Counted from the first letter of the stretch, positions 8,933 to 19,142 are shown. The stretch is 20,761 bases of DNA from Basidiobolus meristosporus CBS 931.73 (GCA_002104905.1 MCFE01000998.1:1-20761), one strand, 5' to 3'. Translations and numbers: made by a program. Notes: generated by a model not told the origin, from the sequence alone.

Positions 8933-9455
8933 CACTAACCCTATGAAAAATAATTTGGTCCCATGGATGGATACAATCCAGATCAGCCATCAAGATCCCA
9001 TTCAGAGACTGTCATAATAACAGCAGCTTGGAATTAGTAACCCTCCTAACAATCTTATGATGGGATCATAATGGTGTTTCACTAATTTTACAACCAATAA
9101 AGGGATAAAACTTGACAATATTTTAAAGGTGCTAAGACAATATTTGCATGCTATTGTTGCGGTCTTTCAGTGCTCTATTACTATTTTACATGGATTTGGT
9201 TGGCCAGGACATCCATTTGCCTTATATGGTAAGAAACTTGACAGTATTTTGACAGCCTCACAGTAAGACTCTGATGGCATTATATTGGCAGTATGACAGC
9301 CTACTGCTGGCTCTGTTTAATCCTACCGTACCAACTTACCAAATGCTGTTTCCTTTTTCTACGTCCCCTTGTGCAATTCATATATTCCACTGTAGATTCA
9401 CCCCTCTTTATTTGCTTACCCACTACTACCTTGGGTATTCCACATAGAGTTTGAA

Positions 9456-12400
9456 TCAAAAAAAAACTATGGCCTCCTGCTTACTAACCTCTACAAATGT
9501 GCACACCTGCCACAATTGACATACTTCTATCACCTCAACTTTACGGCTTTTGAGTGTGATACTTGCAAAGTTGCCATATACCTTGTACTGCTTGTAACAT
9601 ATACATCTTGCAAATATATGCTTGGTTGTTGCCACTTCTGCCATGAATACCTCCTGAATATCCTCAAAGAACTTCTAGGTATCTAGCCAATATATTCCTT
9701 CTCCCTGCTGGATTCTAGTCCCGCTTATGGGTGCGTTCTGGCTTTTGTTTGTGTGAATTCCATACTGAATGGTGTAGAAGTTGGCTTGTGACCATGAGAT
9801 ATCCAGCATATCAAGGTAGAGTTTTCCTGATGAGAATTAGTTGCTTGTAGCACCCAACCCAACTTTGTATTACTTAACTGATTACCCACACATTGGGACT
9901 GCTTAGCTTCTTAATGCCATAGGCATAGGTTTCTCCATGTGCACATTTGTCCTCAGTATTTTCCAACTCTTTTTGGCTGTCCTCAATACGCCAACTCATC
10001 ACATCCATGACAGACTTGAAGGTAATATTCTTGACAAGATTGGGATACGGTAGTACCTGCAACTTGACTTGTCTTCCTATCTCCCCACACATCTGCTCCA
10101 TAGGAAACTCCCAAAAGGTGAAGCAAGGCCCAATATTCTCCACACACTGTGCAAGATGGAGTAGAGAATGGATACAGTAGTGGCAGAGATCTACGCGTTC
10201 AGCTTTATGTTTGTAATATAGCCGCTCAAATCCTGACACAAACTCATCATACAACAGCTGTAGATGTGTCAAGTTGGCATAGGTGATCTGCTTCTGGATA
10301 AATATTCCTACAATGTCCACATATGACTTGTAATGCTTCCAATGTACTCTTGGTAGGAATGGCTTCAGAACACCACCTGAATAAATAGACTTGTTCCGTT
10401 GGATAGTGCCACATTGAGCCATGAGTGCCAAATGATGCCATAGTGTGCCAGGGAGGCCAAATGAGCCTATACTTGGCCACAGAGTGTGAAACAGAGCTCA
10501 GCATATTCATGCAAAGCTGCCCCTGTGTTTCACCTATGATGTAGCAGAAAATTCATTTTTTGATGTTTTTTTGTGGATCAATGTTGTGCAGGATGTGAAA
10601 GAGCACAGAAGAACTGAAGACATGCATCAGGTACACAATACCCATGGCACTCTGAATCTATCTCCTGTGGCTTGTAGCTTGTCACAAAAATGCATGGTAC
10701 TATCTTGGTCCACTGGTACTATCTGGCACTATATTAAATTATTAGCCCTAAAGTAAGATCTATACAAAGCAATTATAGTGCCAGATAGTACCAGTGGACC
10801 AAGATAGTGCCATGCATTTTTGTGACATGCTACAAGCCACAGGAGCTAGATTCAGAGTGCCATGGGTATTGTGTACCTGATGCTTGTCTTCAGTTCTTCT
10901 GTGCTCTTACACATCCTGCACTACATTGACCAAAAAAAAAAGGTCAAAAAATGGATTTTCTGCAACACAATGAGTGAAATACAGGGGCGGCTTTGCATGA
11001 AGATGCTGAGCTCTGTTTCACACTCTGTGGCCAAGTATAGGCTCATTTGGCCTCCCTGGCACACAATGGCATCATTTGGCACTCATGGCTCAATGTGGCA
11101 CTATCCAACAGAACAAGTATAATGCATATCTAGTTCATCCAGTCTTTGCATTTGTATTGTTGCATATGTGTGTGAATATTAATTGGAGCCTGTGAAAAGT
11201 GCCTAGGGTAGCAGATACTCTGTGATATCTTGCTAATTCTTTCAAATTTCTCTGGTATCTCAAAGGGCTCATTTAGCTTGAAATGCCCCATGTACATGTT
11301 GGTCATCAGTATAGGGATATTGTTGAAAAGCAAATGTATTGCTCCCAGTGAAAAGGTTTTGCTCCATCAGATACCCTCTATCTTAAGTATCTCTGGTTTC
11401 CAATTGATTCCATATTCCTATCAATGGCTTATAGCTTGCCAACTTTGCTGCAATTACATGCTTACTTCTGTATGTTCTCTCTGTGGAAAGATGATGTTCT
11501 TAGTGCTGGTGCTTGGGTATAATAATGGGTGTGAGTTATGGAGTAAATCCCCTGGATCTCACACATTTGACAGCAATACCGTCCATTTTGCCTAGGGAAA
11601 CCTGCTATCTTGCTGATGGCTGGGGTATCTCCAATGCAAATAATAATATGCGCTTTTACATGATGGCCATTTACTGTTATCCTGCTGGAAAGCATACAAA
11701 ATTCATTCAGCAATGGATACAGGTAGCTATCCAGGTTGGATGGTGATTTAGGCCCAGATACCAGTGAGACTACTATCCAATTATTGCTCTGATACCGTGA
11801 GATGGGCAGCAGAATCAGATTGATGAGAATCAGTGGCCAGCAGGATTTGCTGATAGAGTACGTGTTTAATGAGAATCCATCAAGTGCTAAGGCAAAGGCA
11901 TGGTCATACATACATTCAAAGTAGCCCTTGCTTCTTAGCTGTTTGTAATGTTCGCCATCAAATATTTTGAATAGGTTTTTGCTTGATTGATACTGAGTGT
12001 AGTACTGTATAGCTTTGCAATATTTGTTGGACTGCATCAGCTTCCTCAAACGTGGTATGACTGGAATATATCTGGAGTGTGAGCAATGTTTTCCCTCAAT
12101 GGTGGTGGATTCCTGACAATTTGGACATGTTGCAATGGTAGCATTTTTGGATGTGAATGCCATGCAACTGTTAGCACATGCTGGAATCAGGACAATCTCT
12201 GGATCATATGTTGCCAGCTGCATGACAGTTGTTCACTTGTACCATGTACATGGTAAGTTGCATCCTGGTATGATTTTGGCATGAAGTAGTAATAAATCCT
12301 CAAAGCCCACATTACTGATATTAGTGGATACGTGCCACTTCTCTGGCCACAACATTACATCATTCACCAGTGAAAGGATTACTGGGCTCACTTGGCTCCA

Positions 12401-12843
12401 TAAAGTATCCTTGGCATTTGTTTCAATAGGTGTTGTCTCATTGCATATAGGGATTTGACCAGGCTCATATGTAGTACTGTTGTTAGGGGAGATAGGCTCA
12501 AAATTCATCAGTGAACCTTCTTCATCAGAGCTATCACTCTGCATGCCATATTCAGAAGGCTGAGGTGAGCCTAAAGGCGTCACAAATTCACCTGACTCTG
12601 TTTGCACAAGGTGACAAAGACGGCCAGGCACCAATATAGAAGTATCAACTGGCTGGCAAGATAATGTTGGTACAGTAGTGACCAATGAATAGTCAAATAT
12701 GACTTGGGTGGCAAAACACTGGCCATGATCCTTGCAATTTTCCTATGCTGTTGGCATGCTTCATGGCTAAGAGGCTTACCACAATAGCCACACGGTCTTT
12801 TTTCTACTCTCTTACGGCATTGAGTCAAAGTAGTCTTGTCCAT
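9456..12843 (-). pseudogene. Tnp2-type CACTA transposase (broken and split)
   Basis: DNA transposase, read right to left. 12843-12700: N-terminal zinc-finger-like CGYCGKPLSHEACQQHRK. 12685-12233: linker with an acidic SDSSDEEGS stretch and an ML-PEKWH-like segment. 12223-11462: core with CANSCMAFT, a CPNC pair, YIPVIPRLRKLM, KIFDGEHYKQL, ALALDGF, CWPLILINLILLP, SGPKSPSNLDSYLYPL and the GDTPA...CCQMCEI block; ALDGF and GDTPA probably supply the acidic catalytic residues. 11333-11130 and 10381-9874: later core (MGHFKLNEPF, HSLLHLAQ, FWEFPMEQMCGEI). 9644-9456: C-terminal segment resembling the end of the family. Lesions: frameshift about 12690-12730; in-frame TGA 12233-12235; stops and frameshift about 11340-11462; TAG 11130-11132 at a probable Trp; the 732-bp insertion; stops between 9874 and 9644. 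The start ATG at 12843 lies about 120 bp inside the proposed right terminus. Confidence 0.85.
10388..11119. mobile_element. 732-bp fold-back element, 345-bp inverted arms, TA target
   Basis: The arms 10388-10732 and 10775-11119 are each 345 bp and inversely repeated over their whole length, with a 42-bp spacer. The ends are GACTTGTTC and GAACAAGTA, flanked by TA at 10386-10387 and 11120-11121. Removing the element plus one TA puts the two halves of the CACTA-2 transposase back into one reading frame, so target and boundaries are confirmed independently. No transposase is encoded; short frames in the arms are by-products. It is related to the 300-bp element at 2170-2469. Confidence 0.92.
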
Positions 12844-12966
12844 GGGGCAAACAGTTAGACCTTTAACAACATAACACTATTATATCACTTTTTGGTCAAT
12901 ACTCATGTGAACTTAAGACAGTCTTGTATTTGAGACATTGCACCTACATGACTGTAAGATTCAGTG

Positions 12967-13065
12967 ATGACCTGCCATAGTAAGCATTATAAATAAAGTT
13001 GTGGCACTACATACACACATATATGTAACACTATTTCCCCTTTGGTCTGACTCACTTCCATATAT
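12967..13065. other. flank between CACTA-2 and the plus-strand ORF
   Basis: About 100 bp with AT-rich stretches (ATAAATAAA at 12990-12998, CATATATATG at 13058-13067). It may be promoter or leader for the ORF that begins at 13066. No gene is seen. Confidence 0.35.
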
Positions 13066-13313
13066 ATGCCACCAAAAAATAAAGCAAAGTTGTCTGGTTC
13101 TCAACCAAACCCCACCACTGACAACAACAGAAGAAGGGTTGGACAACAGCTTGCTGTGACATTCAGTGCAACAAGTGGGGCTACATCCAAAAAAGGCCCT
13201 GTGGACAGTGTGCCTATTGAAGGTAATAATGCGGACTGCTCAGGCTCTCAGTCAAGTAGGCAGCTGAAAATCTCTGCGGAGCCACAAGCTGACCATTATG
13301 CTCAGGCAGTTGA
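13066..13313 (+). pseudogene. unidentified ORF start, truncated by the copia-B LTR
   Basis: Open from ATG 13066 for 83 codons, up to the copia-B LTR at 13314; the annotated frame beyond that point is LTR-encoded. The protein begins MPPKNKAKLSGSQPNPTTDN, then a basic NNRRRVGQQ stretch and a Ser/Thr/Gly-rich segment, hydrophilic and probably disordered. There is no signal peptide, membrane segment or domain I recognise. The ATG is preceded by a TATA-like run. It could be the start of a host or transposon-associated gene read divergently from the CACTA-2 transposase, or a chance frame. Its continuation is not in the window, because copia-B and the gypsy element follow. Confidence 0.35.
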
Positions 13314-13662
13314 TGTTGTAAGAGTCTTGGAGATATTGGAAGTGATTGGGAGAACAAGTAGATTAAGTGGTTTTCACTTAATGATTTATTGAATGTAAAA
13401 GTAGTATTTATACTTTTACCTGGTCTTGGCATTACAAACACGCCGAATAGATTAAGAAAGGTCCCAAGAACATGTGTGCAAAGTTTGGGGCTGTTTGGAC
13501 AGCTTTGAGAATTTTCATGTTCTGGGTACCTGTTATTTTGGTGAAAATATTTTAAGTAAATCCCAACAAGTAATTTGGTCAGTATTCTCTAGGATTTGAA
13601 GGTGATGATCTAAGTGACTAGGTTAGGTGAATATTTAGATGGAAATACAAATCTCTACAACA
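13314..13662 (-). repeat. copia-B 3' LTR
   Basis: 349 bp; the plus strand reads TGTTGTAAGAG...CTACAACA, the reverse complement of the copia-A LTR consensus. An open frame on its minus strand (MFVMPRPGKS) is the LTR sequence also found at the start of the copia-A gag frame. Confidence 0.92.
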
Positions 13663-13673
13663 CTCCCACTCAG

Positions 13674-15185
13674 CTAAATGTTCATACTGACTAGTCCTAA
13701 TTTTGACCTAAGATATTCAAACTTGTCTCTAGCTAATGGTTTGGTAAATATGTCTGCAATCATTTCATCTGTAGGACAGTAAACTAAGCTAACTAAGTTA
13801 TTCTCTATAGATTCACGTATGAAATGATGTCTAATATCTATGTGCTTGGTTCTAGCATGAAAAGTTGGATTTCTACCTAATTGTATACATCTTTGATTAT
13901 CTTAAAATAAAATAATAGGTGTTTTTTGACATAGGCCTAAATCTGTAAGCAGCTTTCTTAACCACATTGTTTCTTTTGTAGCTTCACAGGCTGCCATATA
14001 CTCTGCCTCTGTGGTGGAAAGTGCTACAGTTGGTGGCTTTCTTGAATTCCATGAAATTGCTCCTTTACAGTAAAGAAAGGTGTATCCTGTGGTGGATCTT
14101 CTGTCTTCTAAATTTTGTCCCCAATCTGCATCAGAGTATCCCACAAGATCTTGTTCTGAGTCCCTATAAGTGTATCTTAAGCAAATATCAGCAGTTCCTT
14201 TTAGGTATCTAAAAATCTGCTTAACTGCTGCAATATGATCAGATCCATAGTTCTGATTATGTTGGCTGACAACTCCCACTGAATATGAGATATCTGGACG
14301 TGTTCCAAGCATGAAATACATCAGACTGCCTACCATAGATTGATAAGGAAAGTCAGGGCTTTCAGATGGAACCAAGCTCTCTTGATTTGGTTGAGTTTTG
14401 ACCAAGTTAAGGTTTGTCTCCATTGGGGTAGCTGCCGGTTTACAGTCTTCCATTTTGTACTTCTTTAGTATATCTTGAATATACTTGGATTGACTTAGGG
14501 TGATAGTCTGGGTACTTCTGTCTATGGAGAACTTAATCCCTAAGTAGTAACTGAGTTCTCCTAGATTGGTCATCTTGAACTCCTTAGATAGGCTGGATTT
14601 TGTCTCTTCCAATGTTTCTAGGTTATTGGTGGCTATAATAAGATCATCCACATATAGAGCTAATAGAACTGGATTTGCTCTATCTGGCTTATAGTTTATA
14701 CTATAGTCAGCATTACTTCTTTTGAAACTCAAGGATTCCAAATGAGAATCTATCTTGCAATTCCAGGCTCTTGGTGATTGTTTGAGACCATATAGTGACT
14801 TTTTAAGCTTGCAGACCAAATAGGGGTTATCTTGGTCAGCAAACCCATCAGGGTGGTCCATATACACATCCTCATCAAGTTCTCCATTCAAAAATGCAGT
14901 TTTTACATCCATTTGATGAATAAAAAACTTATATTTGGCTGCAATAGCCAATATTAATCTGATGGAATTAAACTTGGCTACCAGTGCAAAGGTCTCAGTA
15001 TAGTCAAGTCCTTTTGTTTGAGAGTATCCTTTGGCTACAAGTCTTGCTTTGTATATTTCAGTTGTACCATCAGCTTTGTATTTTGTCTTGAAGACCCATC
15101 TGCATCCAATTGATTTTTGGTTCATTGGTAATTTGACTAAGTCCCAAGTTTGATTATCCATCAGGGCCTGATATTCCTCAGTCAT
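13674..15185 (-). pseudogene. copia-B Pol, RT and RNase H part
   Basis: Open from 15185 to TAA 13902-13904 (427 codons), and in frame for another 76 codons to TAG 13674-13676, the natural end. RT is intact by eye: WVFKTKYKADG, HQMDVKTAFLNGE, KSLYGLKQSPRAWN, LALYVDDLIIATN and LGIKFSIDRS. The connection and RNase H follow with QIFRYLKGT, YSDADWG, TEAEYMAACEATKE and, after the stop, TKHIDIRHHFIRE. The TAA falls where the family has an acidic residue before DNQ. The apparent ATG at 15185 overlaps the preceding TGA by four bases, but both arise from a one-base loss near 15206: copia-A has four T where copia-B has three. This is really the downstream half of one Pol frame. Confidence 0.92.
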
Positions 15186-16942
15186 TGCAGATCTCCAAAC
15201 TTCATCTTAGGGCTATTTAGGGCCTCTTTTACAGTCTGGGGTTCATCAACATGGACTGAATAGGCATAGGCTAAGTTTGTACCCTCATTGATATAGTAAT
15301 TTGGGCTATTTCTTGTCCTATTGGATCTCCAGGCATTTGATACTGGAATGATCACTTCAGGGATATTCCTGGGCACTGATTCTGGCTGAACCACGGTTGT
15401 AGAGTCCTCTGGAGTGAAAAAATTTCCATTGTCTTGCTCTGATTCAATCCTGACAATTGGTGGACTTGAGATCAAATATTTGTCATCATCTGATATCATT
15501 TTTTGTGAAAATTTTGAATTTTCATCAAATAACACATCCCTGGACTTGATCAGCTTCTTTGCTTTGGTATTGTAGAGTCTGTATGCCTTACTCTCATTGC
15601 AGTAGCCCAAAAATATGCATTTTGCACTTTTTGGCTCAAATTTTGACTGATTTCCGGCCAGTTTTTTGGCAAATGCTGTACACCCAAATATTCTTAGATG
15701 TTCTGCACTTGGTCTGTACACATACCATGCTTCAAATGGTGTGGAATCACAAAGTATTCTGTTATAACTCCTATTTTTAAGGTATACAGCAGTGGCAACT
15801 GATTCCGCCCAAAAATCACAGGATAACTTTTGATCATGGATCATAGATCTTGCCATATCAGTTATTGATCTGTAAGCTTGTTCTGCTACTCCATTTTGCT
15901 GTTGGGAGTATGGTACAGTAGTCTCTTGCTTTATCCCATGAATTTTGCAGTAGTGGATGAAGAGTTTTAAGGTATATTCTCCACCATTGTCCAAGCCTAT
16001 TTTCATGATTTTTTCACCAGTTTCTCTCTCCACCATGGCTTTGAACTCCCTGAACTTACACAGAGCTTCTTCCTTTCTCTCCATAAAGTAGACCCATGTG
16101 TATCTTGTGTAATCATCAATAAAAGTGATCAAATATTTCATCCCGCCTAAGGATAAATTTTGCATAGGTCCACAGAGATCTGAGTGAATTAGATCTAATT
16201 TTTTCTTAGTTTTGATTAACCCAGAGCTCTTGAACGGTTGTCTGGCTTGTTTCCCATATATGCAGGCTTCACAGTGCTCCAAATTAGCTGGGGGATCAAT
16301 TTTCACTCCAGAAATTAGCTGATCTTTGATCATTTTGTGCAAATAATCAAAATTGATGTGTCCAAATCTCCTGTGCCAAAGCATTGGTGTTTCTTCATTT
16401 AAGTTACATATATTGGCTTCCAAATATGATGAAATATAAGTCAACTTGTATAGATTCTGATCTCTGATGCCTGTAGCAATATGGGCACCATTTTGATCAG
16501 TGATCCTGCGTCCAGAATTGTCAAATCTGAAACTGAGTCCTTCTGCTGTGGCCTTGCTTACAGAGAGTAGGTTCTTGGCTATTTCTGGTACATAGAGTAC
16601 TTCTTTAAAGGCCAGTGTATGGCTTCCTTCACTGCTTCTAAGGTTTACTTGGATAGTTCCTTCTCCCACTGCATCAAGTGTTCTATTGTCACCCATGAAA
16701 ACCTTCTTAATTGGAATTTCTGGATATTGGGTAAAAAGTTCTTTTTGGTGTGTAAAGTGTTGAGAAGCTCCAGAGTCAATATACCACATCTGTGAATCCT
16801 TGTTTGTGGTCATGTTTAGTGCAGGTATGAATAGTCTATCTTCAGTTGTTGCAGCATTTCCATATTCAGTCTTCTTTGCTGATAATCTCTCTTTTTGAGA
16901 CACCAGTCTGATATGTGTCCTTTCCTTTTGCAGTGATTGCAA
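15182..16942 (-). pseudogene. copia-B Pol, protease and integrase part
   Basis: 586 codons, the longest open frame in the window. The protease active site DSGASQHFTHQKE is intact near 16780-16745, followed by the NLLSVSK flap region. The integrase zinc region LWHRRFGHINF...CEACIYGKQARQ is intact. The DDE core has HSDLCGPM, DNGGEY (preceded by Gly-Leu rather than the usual Ser before the catalytic Asp) and QQQNGVAEQA, where Pro is replaced by Gln. The C-terminal part has FGCTAFAKKL and CIFLGYCNESKAYRL. The frame enters from gag by a one-base loss near 16890 and leaves by another near 15206, so protease-integrase is separated from both Gag and RT. The N-terminal 30 or so residues come from the wrong frame over the zinc knuckle. 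Confidence 0.92.
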
Positions 16943-17442
16943 AATAGGTTGCTGTTGCCTTTGTAGGGTCTTGGGTACCTCCTTTGTTGGTTATCATTGC
17001 CTATTAAAGCATTTTCTTCTTCCTTCTTATTGGCACTTGATTTTCTTAATTCTTCATCCAGGAGCCTTCCATATACGTAATTTAAGGTCAAATCTTCAGT
17101 TCTGGACTCTAGGGCTGATACAAGGCCCTGAAACCTGTCTGTCAGGCTATTCAGGATGGTAACTATCACATCCTCATCAGTAGTTAGTACACCCACAGAT
17201 TCCATCTCATCTACCAGCAGGGTAATTCTGTTAATTAGATTTTTCATTTCTTCTCCTGGCAGCATCTTTGTAGTAAAGAATTTTTGTCTAAGATACATTT
17301 TCTTGGCAGCTGAACATGACTGGTAGGTTTCTTCTAATGCTTTCCAGGCATTCTTTGCCGTTGTGGTGGTGTATAAGTTCAAGGGAGAGATACGTCCAAC
17401 ACTTCTCAAGTGTTTTGTGTGTGGGGTGTTCACTGGGTGCAA
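16816..17442 (-). pseudogene. copia-B Gag fragment fused to LTR-encoded leader
   Basis: Open for 208 codons. The first 27 codons (17442-17362) are encoded by the end of the gypsy-type LTR. From 17361 the frame is copia Gag, starting within the segment before NAWKALEETYQS, through NLINRITLLVDEME and NSLTDRFQGLV, and on to an intact zinc knuckle CNHCKRKGHISDWC (CX2CX4HX4C). The last 17 or so residues are out of frame after a one-base loss near 16890. The N-terminal half of Gag is missing. Compare copia-A, whose knuckle has Tyr for His and which has stops at 4216 and 4222. Confidence 0.9.
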
Positions 17443-18067
17443 TAACCTCTGGCAAAAGCTTGCTAGGAATACTTGGGTTCTGTCTCTAATCTAATGTAAA
17501 GGGGAATAAAGCCACAAGCTTGTCAAGGGAAAACTATTGAGCTACAATCCCCAACTTAGTTGGCGTCTTAACAAAAGTATGTGCTGGGTTCAGCGTCCTT
17601 TGAGATGACAATGCACTAAAGCTTCCAAAGTCAAAACAACTGTAAACTCCACCAGCAGGGACTTGATAAGAATGCAGCTTTGGTCAATAGTTACAAAGAC
17701 AGAAAAGTATCTTTGCCTGTACAAGAACAAACTTGGGAAAGAATCAAATATAATAAAAGATACCTACTCTGAGTATTCCTCACAAGTAGTGCCTCCAAGG
17801 TCAGTTGGCTGTCAGCGCGGTTTCCTGGGAGTGTCCTGTGGTTTAGGGTTGGAAGTTCAGGTAGCAGCAGGTAGCAGTGATCACACTAATCAACAAGTTG
17901 GTATATTGATAAAAGGGATGATGATTTATTGTTGAGGGATAGCCTCCATTGTATACTTTTCTCACTGGCTAAGTGATTACTAATCATGGTGTTCCAGAAG
18001 GTTCCGGAGATCAATAGAAATCTTAATGACATGAGAATGACCTAAGAATGTTCTAAGTAGGTGCCGG
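17362..18067 (-). repeat. gypsy-type LTR, inverted copy (left arm)
   Basis: 706 bp, the reverse complement of 18433-19138 with about ten differences by hand count and no net length change. On the plus strand it begins TGTGGTGGTG, so on the minus strand it ends CACCACCACA, a canonical CA terminus, directly against copia-B gag. The 5' LTR limit is unclear; TGTCAGTGAG starting at 18098 on the minus strand is one candidate. The identical 90-codon frames in both arms are LTR sequence, not a gene. Confidence 0.88.
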
Positions 18068-18432
18068 TGTAGTGGGGTGACAGTGACACTCACTGACAGA
18101 TGTGCTCATTCCCTTATTTTCTACTTCCCTATATCTCTACTACACTTATTTTAGTTTTATCCCATTTGTCTTACCCAATCAGTACTATCCCATAAGCCGG
18201 TTGACTATCACACCTGCTTACCTTATTGCATAAGTTACCCCTCACTTTATGTAAGATTACTAGCTATAAGTACTTCTATATTAGGCAAGTACCCGTGCCA
18301 GTACCCGTGACACATGATCAGCCCGTGTCACCATCCCTACTATCTCCATACCGTATATGGTATCCCCATGTTACACAGGTTTCAGAATACTGATTCCTGA
18401 TTGGTTGGATGTGCTGTGCCTCTTAGAACCTT
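18068..18432. other. 365-bp spacer between the inverted LTR arms
   Basis: There is no credible coding frame. It holds a doubled AGTACCCGTG motif (about 18287-18309), a perfect 7-bp hairpin GTGACAC/GTGTCAC (18307-18313 and 18325-18331), and an ATACC...GGTAT inverted pair near 18350-18365. It may include the true 5' end of one LTR. Its origin is not recognised. Confidence 0.6.
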
Positions 18433-19138
18433 CCGGCACCTACTTAGAACATTCTTAGGTCATTCTGATGTCATTAAGATTTCTATTGAACTCCGGAACC
18501 TTCTGGAACACCATGATTAGTAATCACTTAGCCAGTGAGAAAAGTATACAAGGGAGGCTATCCCTCAACAATAAATCATCATCCCTTTTATCAATATACC
18601 AACTTGTTGATTAGTGTGATCACTGCTACCTGCTGCTACCTGAACTTCCAACCCTAGACCACAGGACACTCCCAGGAAACCGCGCTGACAGCCAACTGAC
18701 CTTGGAGGCACTACTTGTGAGGAATACTCAGAGTAGGTATCTTTTATTATATTTGATTCTTTCCCAAGTTTGTTCTTGTACAGGCAAAGATACTTTTCTG
18801 TCTTTGTAACTATTGACCACAGCTGCATTCTTATCAAGTCCCTGCTGGTGGAGTTTACAGTTGTTTTGACTTTGGAAGCTTTAGTACATTGTCATCTCAA
18901 AGGACACTGAACCCAGCACATACTTTTGTTAAGACGCCAACTAAGTTGGGGATTGTAGCTCAATAGTTTTCCCTTGACAAGCTTGTGGCTTTATTCCCCT
19001 TCACATTAGATTAGAGACAGAACCCAAGTATTCCTAGCAAGCTTTTGCCAGAGGTTATTGCACCCAGTGAACACCCCACACACAAAACACTTGAGAAGTG
19101 TTGGACGTATCTCTCCCTTGGACCTATACACCACCACA
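18433..19138 (+). repeat. gypsy-type 5' LTR, direct copy (right arm)
   Basis: It ends CACCACCACA at 19138, followed after four bases by a primer-binding-like sequence and then gag, so it is the 5' LTR of the element continuing to the right. The arm starts CCGGCACC rather than TG, so either the LTR extends into the spacer or one copy is truncated here. Confidence 0.82.
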
Positions 19139-19142
19139 TATT

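Larger units (their letters stand above)
8933..12966 (-). mobile_element. CACTA-2 (EnSpm/CACTA, Tnp2-type) DNA transposon; right end tentative
   Basis: It contains a Tnp2-family transposase on the minus strand (9456-12843), followed by about 500 bp of non-coding DNA. The left end is well supported: CACTAACCC at 8933 is where similarity with CACTA-1 (3101) begins. The right end is tentative: TCAGTG ends at 12966 (reverse CACTGA), with ATG on both outer sides (8930-8932 and 12967-12969), fitting the 3-bp duplication of CACTA elements, but the shared terminal sequence is only about four to six bases. Without the inserted fold-back element the unit would be about 3.3 kb. Tnp2-type elements with an N-terminal zinc finger are abundant in basidiomycetes, including the group named Plavaka. 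Confidence 0.65.
13314..17361 (-). mobile_element. copia-B, Ty1/copia retrotransposon lacking its 5' end
   Basis: Same family as copia-A, opposite orientation. Present: 3' LTR (13314-13662), polypurine tract complement CTCCCACTC (13663-13671), pol, and the C-terminal half of gag up to 17361, where a gypsy-type LTR starts. The 5' LTR, primer site and N-terminal Gag are absent from the window. Far fewer lesions than copia-A. The base pairs outside the LTR are GTTGA (13309-13313); the matching target duplication would be at the missing end. Confidence 0.9.

Noticed and set aside
8763-8993. 76-codon minus-strand ORF
   Set aside because: It crosses the proposed CACTA-1/CACTA-2 border at 8932/8933. 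Only its second part is decayed transposase linker, so it is a chance read-through.
9947-11746. Plus-strand ORFs at 9947-10180, 11230-11595 and 11513-11746
   Set aside because: They lie antisense to the Tnp2 transposase segments, which show clear family motifs; they are shadows.
15182-15185. ATGA stop/start overlap between the two copia-B pol frames, suggestive of coupled translation
   Set aside because: Copia-A has an extra T at the matching place (four T rather than three near 6096-6099) and one continuous frame there, so the overlap results from a one-base loss in copia-B.
17663-17935. 90-codon ORF repeated identically in reverse at 18565-18837, resembling a conserved gene
   Set aside because: Both copies lie wholly within the recent LTR arms, which are nearly identical at the DNA level. 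There is no recognisable domain; identity reflects DNA duplication, not selection.
18287-18331. Doubled AGTACCCGTG and the GTGACAC hairpin as a CRISPR-like or regulatory array
   Set aside because: Only two copies with no regular spacing; more likely ordinary LTR-edge structure.
17362-19138. Interpretation of the 1777-bp palindrome as a stand-alone fold-back DNA transposon
   Set aside because: The flanks show no matching target duplication (GCCGT against TATTT), and a primer-binding site and gag follow the right end as expected for an LTR. Kept only as an alternative.
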